Below, piece by piece: positions 55,729-64,000 of a stretch of 64,000 bases of DNA. The stretch lies in NCBI GenBank assembly GCA_964016875.1, contig OZ024724.1, positions 11,642,501 through 11,706,500 on the forward strand. The letters are read 5' to 3'. Position 1 is the first letter of the stretch, and the number at the start of each line of letters is the position of its first letter. The translations under genes and the position numbers were made by a program. The DNA comes from Fallopia convolvulus (Eukaryota; Streptophyta; Magnoliopsida; Caryophyllales; Polygonaceae). Below the pieces are notes generated by a model. That model had not been told where the DNA came from. It did not search any database and saw only the letters and a list, made by a program, of their open reading frames with translations.

Positions 55729-58698
55729 ATGCTAGCTCGTTCCTCCCGAGGAACACTTGAGCTTGAGTTTGTGAGTGATCCGGAAAGTATTCTCAAGGAA
55801 GCCCGAAGAAGGAAAAGGATGGCGAATCAAGCTCTCCATGTTGATGAGGAGTTGGCTTAACTTAGGGCCGAAATGGCTAGATTGCAACTTGAGAGGGACA
55901 ATCAAGAGGAGGTTGCAAGAAGAGAACGGGAGAAACGGATGAGAGCCGAGGCTCAACTCAACGCTCTACCCCGGAATGCACGCCAATACATGCATCCGAA
56001 GTTGAGGGTACCCGAGCCGGCTATTGTGCTTCCCAAGGTTGCCAAGAATTTTGAGATCAAGACGCAATTCATCTCCCTCATCAAGCGAGATCAATTCGAG
56101 GGCCATCCACATGAGTGTCCCATAGAGCATGTTAAACGATTTGTGGATATGTGTGAGACGATCTCTACCGATGAGGAGACACTGGAGTATGTGCTTCTAA
56201 AGGCGTTCAAATGGTCACTTGGGGGCAAGGCCACACATTGGCTCGAGAGCCAAGCTCCTAGGTCAATCACAACTTGGAAGACACTCTATGATGCCTTCTT
56301 GATGAAGTTCTTCCCGCCCTCAAAGACAACCGAGTTGAGAAGGAAGATTGCAAGTTTTCAACAAGGTCCGAATGAGCCCCTCTTCGAAGCATGGGACCGT
56401 TTCAAGGAGATGTTGCGCCAATGTCCTACTCATGGCCAACAACCATATGTGCTTCAAGACATCTTTTTCCAAGGCATCAATCCGGTAACGAAGGACAAGC
56501 TTAATCTCCACACCGATTGTGGGTTCATAGACTTGACACCGGATCAAGCTTGGGAGCTACTTGACAAGCTATCCGATTATGAGGCCATGTATGGGGTGAG
56601 TCAAGCTAGCAAGGAGGTGAAAGTTCAAGGCGAAGGTGCAAGGAAGTTATATGACCCAAAGGGAGAAGACATTGATAGGGATGTGAAGCTCCAATTCCTT
56701 GAAGGAGAAGTGAGTAAACTTAAGAGGCAAGTCCACTACTACAAGCAAAATGCTAGAGCTTGTGAGGAGTGTGGATCCTATGCACATGCTACACAAGTTT
56801 GTCTGAATGAGAGCCAAGTGCGCTTGGCCGAGCGAATTGAGGAGGCAAACTATGTTCGAGGAAATTTCGGTGGAAGAGGCAATTTCAACAATGGTGGCAA
56901 TGGCCGGTGGAACAACGGTCAAGCTCAAGGCTACAACAACAACTTCAACCAAAACGAGCCAAGGGCGCCACCACCACCATATAGACCACCGGGATTCAAT
57001 GAGTTACAATCATTTGCTCAAGAGATGAGAGATGGGTTCAAGGAGATGAGGACCCAATTTAATGAGTTTGGTGCATGGAGGAGGCAATTCGACAATCAAT
57101 TTGCCCAAATTGCAACTCAAGTCCCAATAGAGAATGGGAGACTTCCGGGCCGACCCGAGGGGAACCCTCGAGCTCAAAAAAATCAAAATGAAGTCCGGGC
57201 AATTGGATTGAGAAGTGGCCGAAACCTACCCGAGCCACACATGCCTAAGAAGAATGAAGAGAGTCGGACCAACTTACCCAGCAAGTCGGGTCCGACGTTC
57301 CCAGAAGTCGACCCAGCAAGAAGATCGACTCCTTCACCACGGACCGAGGTCGAGAGCAACTCGGGACCGACGTACACAAACCTCGATCCAACTCTTCTGC
57401 CTCGGACCGAGATTCACAACATCGGGCCCGACATGGTGCCCAAGTCGGTCCAACCAAGAAATGTTGCAAATGAAGTAGGGAAGTCCAAAGAATTTGATCC
57501 AAGCAAGATTCAAGGTGCAACACTTCTTCCATATCCCTCGAAGAAGCCGAAAGATGTTGTTGAGAACAAGTTCAAGAGGTTTCTCAAACTCTTGCAAGGC
57601 TTGAACATCTCTATCCCGTTCACCGATGCATTGAGTGAGATGCCATCTTATGCCAAGTTTTTAAAGGAGATTTTGAGCAAGAAGAGGTCCATAGTTGAAA
57701 TGCAAGATGAGGTCAAGACCTTGGAGTTACCGCAAAAGCTAGGAGATCCCGGTCGCTTTGCTATAACTATTGGTGTGGGGTCTCAAAACTTCCAAGCCTT
57801 ATGTGACCTTGGGGCAAGTGTTTCGGTGATGCTCGCTAGCATTTGGAGAAGAGCAAATTTGGGTGAAATGGAGCCGGCCGATATGTCCCTAACTATGACC
57901 GACAGTTCCATCATCAAGGCCAAGGGAATATTGGATGACGTTCCGGTGCGAGTTGGAAAGTACTTTGTCCCCGATGATTTCGTGATCTTGGACATGCATG
58001 AGGACCCCTTGGTCCCAATAATCTTAGGAAGACCATTCTTAGCTACGGCGGGGGAAAGGTTTGATGTCAAGAATGGCAAGGTTTCCTTTGAGATTGGGGA
58101 AGAGAAGGTCGATTTTCACATCAACAAAGCTTTGAATGAGCCGGACGCCTTGGCCATCCTTAAACTTGAAGAGAGTGCCAAGAGAGAAAGTGAAGAAGTG
58201 GAAGTTGCTAGAGAGGTCGTTGTGTTAAGGAGTGATGAAAGCTTCAATGAACAAATACAAGTAAGGGAGTTGTTGGAGCAATTCAAGGATCAAAATGAGT
58301 CAAGGATCAATGCTAGCCCAAGGAGAAATGAAGAGTATCCTTACTTATATCCTTTTAATGTTCGTGAAGACCACAATTCTTCCCAAACTTTTGATTCCTA
58401 CATTTGTTTAAGTGATTTGAACGATGACTTAGGAGACTCCTACATTTGCCTTAGTGATTTGAAAGATGAATTGGTAGAATCTCCTAGGAATTCTTTGGAT
58501 AACCTTGGTGTAGAAAAAGAAAAATATGATGGAGCAAGTAAGGAGGAGAAATCTCATCCGTTGGAAGAGTATGATGAGATAGGACCGAGATCGGAGAGCC
58601 ATGCCTATATAGACCATCGTTGGTGGTTTTATGGGTATGAAGGCAATGGGAATGGGCACAACAATGGCGAGCAATTCACCGTGTTTCACCCGCCATAA
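55729..58698 (+). pseudogene. Copy B gag-protease with C-terminal extension, nearly intact
   Basis: A single early TAA (55858-55860; CAA in Athila 2) interrupts an otherwise open 989-codon frame; an ATG at 55873 could restart it and give 941 residues. Domains: coiled-coil N-terminus, Gag core, CCHC knuckle CEECGSYAHATQVC, Gly/Asn/Arg-rich stretch, linker with S-G-P-T repeats (about 57280-57440), and retropepsin with CDLGAS and ILGRPFLATAG. A roughly 200-residue extension with duplicated DSYICLSDL ends HPP. It would package element RNA and process Gag. No RT follows. The GGGAGGCAACCCGAG motif comes about 50 bp after the stop. Confidence 0.85.
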
Positions 58699-59492
58699 GG
58701 TTGAGGTTAGGAAGTCAAGCTAGTGACTCTAAACGAGCGCTTCTCGGGAGGCAACCCGAGCTAGTAGCTTTCTTTTCGTAATTTTAGTTTGATTTTTCTT
58801 AGTATAGCCTAGCTTTTCCCTAACCAATCTCTATCTAGTGTTTTGTGGATTTATGGTGTCGTGCATTCTTCAAAGTTGTGTAGGATTTGAGGTGAAATAT
58901 TTAAATGGAAATATGGGAAAGAAGTTGCAAAGAGGATGGAGTAAAATTGGTGACCCGAATACTCCCACATCGAGCCCAGGTAAGTCGGGCCCGACTTAGG
59001 GACGTCGGTCCATGAAGTCGGTCCGTTCCGAATTGACTAGTTGGAATGTCAATTTTGCCCTTGACCTAATTTGTCCCTTTCCCACATTAAATACCACCCC
59101 CACCTACCTATCATCTTCATATCAACCACCATTCCAAAAATACAACCCCTCTCCCTCAAAAACTCTCAAAGTCGGCCGCCCCTTTCCCCCTAACCCGATC
59201 ATACTCGATCCACATCCTCCCTACTTCATCTCATTCCAACCACAAAAAGGCCTACCTAACCCGATTCCGAGTAGAAATTTCAAGTTTAATATAGTCCTTC
59301 ATCCCCCATATAGATCTAGATTGAGGAAATTTGAGTTCTAAGTTGCTTATTTGTTTAAAAGTTCAATACTCTTCGAATCCGGTATGTGTTACTCGATCTC
59401 TACTTATTTCTTTGAAAATTTTGTGCTTTCATTGCATAGATTGAGTAATGCCATGGTTGATTGAGAGCTTGAGCATCAATGGTGGATTTGCA
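58699..59492 (+). promoter_or_regulatory. Copy B internal promoter and env leader; ORF deleted
   Basis: Palindromes at 58971-59030 precede ATTAAATA (about 59086-59093), a pyrimidine-rich leader and a donor GGTATGTG (59381-59388), matching Athila 2. The env-like ORF that should follow is gone; homology ends at GGATTTGCATGATTT, where it joins LTR sequence through a TGATTT overlap. Confidence 0.55.
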
Positions 59493-60178
59493 TGATTTCC
59501 TTTGTAAATATGTTTCTTTTTGATTTGTTTGCTTTCTTTGTTTGCCATATGGAGTAGATCTCCTTGATCTTGGGTTATGGGGGAAAACTCTAGCTAGGTT
59601 GGGCTAGAAACCCCAATTCCATAGCCTTGAGTGCTTGATCTAGGAACCCATTCTACATAGAGCTACAATTCCTTACGAAAGTAAGGAATCAAGGCTTGTG
59701 ATTGGCAAAGTAGCGAAAGTGAACATTTGTCCATCTCAAGACCTTGCTTCGAAGGGGATTTCCCCAATGATCGATGTGTAGAAGTGGTTGGAACGAGGGC
59801 GAAAGCACTCGATCCTATTCCGATCATCACTTATTTCTTGAATTGGGGTGGAAAAGCCTTAATCTACTAGAGAAGGAACCCAAAAGCCTAAGATCTACTT
59901 TCAATCTTTGAGTTCGACAAAACCCAGCTACATCGGGCCCGACTTGCCCTACGTCAGTCCCGACTTCCCTCTTGTCGCCAACATCGGTCCCGACGTGACA
60001 CTTGTGTCGGTCCCGACTGTTCTCTTTGTTTTCCTTTGTTTTAAGTTCTCCTTTCCAGCTTTCTAGTGTCTAGGCACCTCAATCGAGTAGATTTCCCGAG
60101 CATTCGACACCCACCACGTGCTACAACGGGGTCGGGTTATAAATTGTATCTCTAGACCCACGCACACACGAGCGATCA
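59493..60178 (+). repeat. LTR C: chimeric, internally deleted 3' LTR
   Basis: The first about 28 bp (TGATTTCCTTTGTAAATATG...) match the Athila 2/B subfamily. Then about 690 bp of LTR are missing and the rest matches LTR A. A deletion between the 3' LTRs of B and A, at a run of T, explains the structure. Confidence 0.7.
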
Positions 60179-60183
60179 GTAAT

Positions 60184-60333
60184 AGCATCAAAATGGGTTT
60201 CGAGTTTTGAGATGGGAGAGGGAGAAGAAAGCTTGGCCTTTTTGAGAGATTTGAGTTGGGCTTGAAGGGCTGCGATCTCAGAGGCATCGAGATCGTCAAA
60301 GTTGAGGACAGGGGTGTTTGAAGAGGAAGCCAT
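60184..60333 (-). pseudogene. Sirevirus env-like ORF, N-terminal part
   Basis: From the ATG at 60333 the frame reads MASSSNTPVLNFDDLDASEI followed by a short coiled-coil-like segment and is cut by Athila 3 at 60183. Across the GTAAT duplication the frame continues at 50526 without a shift. No homologue is recognised for this short piece itself. Confidence 0.55.
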
Positions 60334-61180
60334 TGAAGTAGTAAAGAGTAAAGGTTGAAGCTTGAGGAAGATTAGGGTTTTGAAAGGTAAAACAGAGATG
60401 CGGTGAAAAAAAAATGATCGAGACAAGAGATTATTGAGCACACCTCTTTCCTTGTTGATAAAGATCATAATCTTCCCAAGATCTTCTATCCAAATCCTAA
60501 CGGCTAAGAGTTTCCATAATGATGAATTTTCACCGCCATTAATTCTCGACTGCGCCAAACCTCCTATCCTTCCCTGCAAAAGCACTATGCAACGGTTGGA
60601 TTTTTCAAACGAGCAGTCACAATGTCTAGAACTATACTACGTTCCCTGCATTGATTGATGTTTGTTCCTTTGTAGAAAAATGTTCAATTGTAATCAAAGA
60701 TGTTCTTTTAATATGACACTATTCTCAACCACTAGTTCCATACCTCGTTACCATGAGTGGATAAGAAGACTATGTTTGAACAGATAAGGGACAAGAGACG
60801 TTCCATTCAAACTTTTTGTGGGCTTGGAATATTTTTGACATCCAAACAATTATTCCCCGTTCAAAAGTAATCAAGGAGGGTTCATAGGGAACGTTTGTTT
60901 GGACCATGCTGGGGGACAACTTATAACCAACCATCATTTCGTCTTGAAGTGAGGGATAGAATAGATCAAGTTGGTTATTTTAGGCCAAAAGAAAATCTTG
61001 GATGTATACAATTCAGTTTTAGTTCCTTTTAGCATGCAATACTTAACAATTTCTAATATATACAACATCTATGCATAGAGGAAAGATATAAGCCATTAGA
61101 AAACTTGTCAAATGATACGTAGTTACCTGAGAAGTTACCTCTTTAGTCAAGCACTGAGGGAATAGAGGACCAACACTTGT
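60334..61180 (-). other. Sirevirus spacer between pol and env-like ORF
   Basis: About 850 bp without a supported ORF; AT-rich, with no clear splice pair chosen. A short plus-strand ORF (60434) is not convincing. Confidence 0.5.
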
Positions 61181-62647
61181 TTACTGCAAGGAAATCATTC
61201 CTAGCAACATCCTCATATGCTCATAGGGTTTTCTGTTCAAAGCCTTGGTGAAAATATCTGCGATTTGATTTTCAGTCCTAAAATGATGCATCTTGATGAA
61301 ACCTTTTTCAACATTATCTCTTAAGAAATGATGTCGAATATCTATATGTTTGGTTCTAGAATGATGCACAGGATTCTTGGAGAAATTGATTGCACTTGTA
61401 TTATCACATAAGATAGGGATAGTTCCAAGTGACATACTGAAATCCACCAGTTGATGTTTTAACCGAAATACCTGGGAACAACAGGCGGCTACAACGACAT
61501 ACTCTGCTTCAGCCGTTGAAAGAGCAACCGAATTTTACTTCTTCGATCCCCAAGACACCAAGCAAGGACCAAGAAATTTGGCCATGCCTGATGTGCTCTT
61601 CCTATCTACCAAGTGACCAGCAAAATCTGCATCTGAAAATCTGCCCAGAATTCTCTTCACTTCTTTCAGATGTGTTTCTTTAGGATTAGCCTGAAATCTA
61701 GCACAAAGACACACACTGAACATAATATTTGGCCGACTAGCCGTTAGGTACAATAGGGAACCAATCATTCCATGGTACATCGTTTGATCAACATCTACAG
61801 AATTAAGAACAATATCAAGACAAGTATTAGGAGAAATAGGAGTATCCAAACTTCTCGTAGAATCCATACCATACTTCTTCAATAGTTCCTTGATGTACTT
61901 TTGTTGATGTACCTTTGTTCTTTCATCACTTTGTACCACTTGTAAACCAAGAAAGAAAGTAAGTTCACCGATCATGCTCATCTCAAACTCACTAATCATA
62001 AGATTCTTGAAACATTCTACAAGTTTAGGATTAGTAGAACCAAATATAATATCATCGACATAAACCTGGACTACTAAAACCTCACCGTCTTGTTCCCTTA
62101 GGAACAAAGTCTTGTCGATCACAACACGTCTATATCCATTGGCTAATAGAAACTGAGCGAATATATCATACCAAGCACAAGGAGCCTGTTTAAGACCATA
62201 GAGAGCCTTATCCAGTATGTAGACATGATTAGGGTGATCAACATCTTCAAATACTGGAGGTTGCAACACATAAACCTCCTCTTGTAGGTACCCATTCAGG
62301 TTTGTGGTCTTCACGTCCATTTGATATAATTTGAATCCCTTGTGAGCAGCATAGGTGATTAGAAGACGGATGGCTTCTATTCTTGCAACAGGAGCGTACG
62401 TCTCATCGTAGTCAATCCCTTCTTGTTGATTGTACCCTTTTGCTACAAGCCTCGCCTTGTTCCTTGTGACAGCTCCAGTGTCATCAAGTTTGTTCCTGAA
62501 TACCCACTTTGTTCCTATAGCCATTTTGTGCTTTGGCTTGGGAACTAATTTACATACTTTGTTCCTTTCAAACTGGGGTAGTTCCTCTTTAATGCTTCCT
62601 TCACATTCTTGGGCTCTGTAAGAGAGATCAATGCATTCAAAGCACAA
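61181..62647 (-). pseudogene. Sirevirus reverse transcriptase and RNase H
   Basis: RT blocks are GTKWVFRNKLDDTGAVTRNK, ARLVAKGYNQQEGIDYDETY, YALYGLKQAPCAWY-like and the catalytic VQVYVDDIIFGSTN, then MIGELTFFLGLQV and GSLLYLTASRP. Around KRILGRFSDADFAG some 30 residues usually present are deleted. A TAA after WGSKK (61533-61535) splits RT from RNase H, which continues as STAEAEYV, IPILCDNTSAINFSKNP and HIDIRHHFLRD to the stop at 61181. The sequence type is Sirevirus. Enzyme activity is excluded by the breaks. Confidence 0.9.
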
Positions 62648-63252
62648 AAATTCTTAATAGAGGAACGAGTAAGCACACCTTTATCGTATGGATTGATGAT
62701 GTTGTCAAAAGGATGATCCCTCTTTTGATGATAGTTTCTGACTTCAATCTGAGTGGGATCTATTCTTGACTCCTCTGGTTCTTGTTGGCTTGTCGTTCCA
62801 TGGGGTGTTCCTTCTTCCTCATGATCTTCATTTTGTGGAGAATCATCTTCAAGAAACAGAGCGCTTTGTGTGTCATCTTCATCCAAGTCAGGACTTGGAG
62901 GAGTAACATCTTCATTTGGAGCTTCGACTTCATCATCTGAATATGAGTTTAGAACCTTCAGTACATCCTCGTTACTCGATAGGTTCCCTCCATTTTTGGA
63001 CTCGTCAAAGACAACATGAATGCTTTCTTCAAACTTCTTAGTCCTTTTATTGAACACCTGGTAAGCCTTGTAGTTGGATGCATACCCCAGGAAGATGCCT
63101 TCGACACTCCTTGGATCAAACTTGCCTAGCTCCTCTTTTCCGTTGTTGTGAATAAAGCACCTACATCCAAAGACTTTCAAGTGGGAAATATTTGGCTTTC
63201 TGCCCTTGATTAGTTCATATGGAGTTTTAGAGAAGTTGGAACGAATGGTGAC
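62545..63252 (-). pseudogene. Sirevirus integrase C-terminal region and acidic linker
   Basis: The frame reads FGCRCFIHNNGKEELGKFDP, then GIFLGYASNYKAYQVFN and an acidic linker (SPDLDEDDTQ). It approaches RT with KNVKEALK and then loses frame because roughly 25 bp before the RT lead-in are missing (about 62620). Confidence 0.85.
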
Positions 63253-64000
63253 TCAGTTAATGATGTAGCAAGCTGTACCGACTGCCTTTGCCCAAAAGGA
63301 CCGAGGCAAGTTACTTGCCAACACCATAGTAGGAGCCATGTTTTGCAGTGTTCCATTTTTTCTCTCTTCTACGCCATTTTGTTGAGGAGTCCTTGGCACA
63401 GAAAAGTTCTGAGATACTCTATGTTCATCACAATAACTATGGGACATGGAATTCTTGAACTCTATTTAATTGTCCGACCTGATAGCCTTCAATTTTTGCC
63501 CTGTTGATGCTTCTACCTTCTTGTCCAGCTTTTTAATGCTATGAACGTCTCATCTTTGGAACCTAGAAAGAGAGTCCATGTATATCTAGTAAAATTATCA
63601 ACAATAATAAAAATGTACCTGCTACCACCATGACTTCTCACCCATATGGGACCACACAAATCCATGTGTACCATCTCAAGGGGATGAGAGGTGTTGACTG
63701 ACAACTTTGGCTGAAAAGATAACTTGCTTTGTTTCCCTTTCACGCACTCTTCACACAAGCTTTCATTTTCTGTAAGAACTTTGGGAAGTCCTATCACCAT
63801 ATTTTGTGAGTAGAGTTTGTGAATCCCTCGATGATTTGCATGACCAAACCTCCTATGCCAGAGATCGGTATTGTTAGCAATTGTAACAAATCATAGTTCT
63901 TCTTGTGGTTGGAAACATGAGTCGACAAAATACACATTGTTGCGTCTCTTTCCTTTCAGGACCAAAAGATTTGAATTCATGTTCTTGATCGTACAACCAT
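63253..64000 (-). pseudogene. Sirevirus GAG-pre-integrase and integrase core; runs off the window
   Basis: From the right edge: LWHRRFGHANHRGIHKL and CEECVKGKQSKLSF (pre-integrase zinc motif), then the rve core with VHMDLCGPIWV, IIVDNFTRYTWTLFL, a frameshift near 63515, RSDN followed by a stop, and TPQQNGVEERKN with the catalytic Glu. Another stop (TGA at 63253-63255) follows CYIIN. The 5' remainder (protease, gag, LTR) lies beyond 64000. Confidence 0.9.

Larger units (their letters stand above)
50532..60178 (+). mobile_element. Athila 3 locus: copy A carrying the remains of copy B
   Basis: GTAAT duplications (50527-50531 and 60179-60183) prove a single entry into the Sirevirus env-like ORF. 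The outer LTRs A (50532-51935) and C (59493-60178) share subfamily markers such as GCACACACGAGCGATCA. The inner LTR B (54169-55575) instead matches Athila 2 (GCATCCGAGAGGCGATCA). Copy A has LTR, primer site and gag-protease cut at 54168; copy B has LTR, primer site, gag-protease with extension, and the env leader. Copy B's env-like ORF, its 3' LTR and copy A's remainder are deleted. Confidence 0.8.
38033..64000 (-). mobile_element. Ty1/copia Sirevirus, broken and twice invaded; 5' end outside the window
   Basis: On the minus strand integrase, RT and RNase H (64000-61181) of Sirevirus type are followed by a separate env-like ORF (60333 downward). That ORF is interrupted by Athila 3 (50532-60178) and resumes at 50526-49021. 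After it come CTAAGGGG, a likely polypurine tract (about 48731-48738), and then a truncation junction. The LTR body continues at 38881-38033 beyond the Tekay-like insertion. The 5' LTR, primer site and gag lie beyond 64000. Many stops and deletions show it is inactive. Confidence 0.75.

Overview
This is a plant nuclear window made almost entirely of nested transposable elements. Plant superfamilies are present (CACTA with tnp2/DUF4218/DUF4216, Ty3/gypsy Athila and Tekay-like chromovirus, Ty1/copia Sirevirus, hAT-like and Mutator-like non-autonomous elements). Introns are of plant type, and there is one plant-specific CC-type glutaredoxin-like gene. The species cannot be read from the sequence; a eudicot is a guess. 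The window holds one host gene (36261-36554).

Layout. 1-1348 is AT-rich flank with degenerate tandem repeats. 1349-21101 is a decayed CACTA transposon with a tnp2-type gene (2291-8119) and a Transposase_24-type gene (19053-20514). Its palindromic subterminal repeats lie at both ends and also between the two genes. Two insertions split it: a solo LTR (2823-5189, target duplication ACGCA, removal restores the reading frame) and a minus-strand Athila element (9641-19022, duplication TTTGT). 21102-34940 is an unassigned older repeat that received a second, young Athila element (21855-32626, duplication CTTTA) and a hAT-like element (32710-33897, duplication CATCTAGC) that itself holds a small MITE. 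34941-38032 is the only gene-bearing stretch: a Mutator-like MITE, a duplicated promoter segment and the glutaredoxin.

From 38033 to past the right edge runs a minus-strand Sirevirus. A Tekay-like element sits in its 3' LTR (38882-48711) and is itself split by a 4.15 kb solo LTR (42536-46689). A third Athila locus sits in its env-like ORF (50532-60178, duplication GTAAT); this is an Athila A copy carrying the remains of a second copy B. The junction at 48711-48731 carries filler DNA.

How the parts work. Copies 2 and 3B encode Gag and protease plus a conserved C-terminal extension, but no reverse transcriptase, RNase H or integrase. They share this architecture and the same 2970 bp span, so they look like a pol-less family mobilised in trans. 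Athila 1 carries a full but broken pol. All three loci carry pairs of short palindromes phased about 21-23 bp, placed upstream of the LTR TATA box, upstream of an internal promoter before the env-like ORF, near the LTR 3' end and in polyprotein linkers. The core differs by family: GTTAAC in Athila 1, GGGCCC in Athila 2 and 3. I consider this the best candidate for an undescribed system here.
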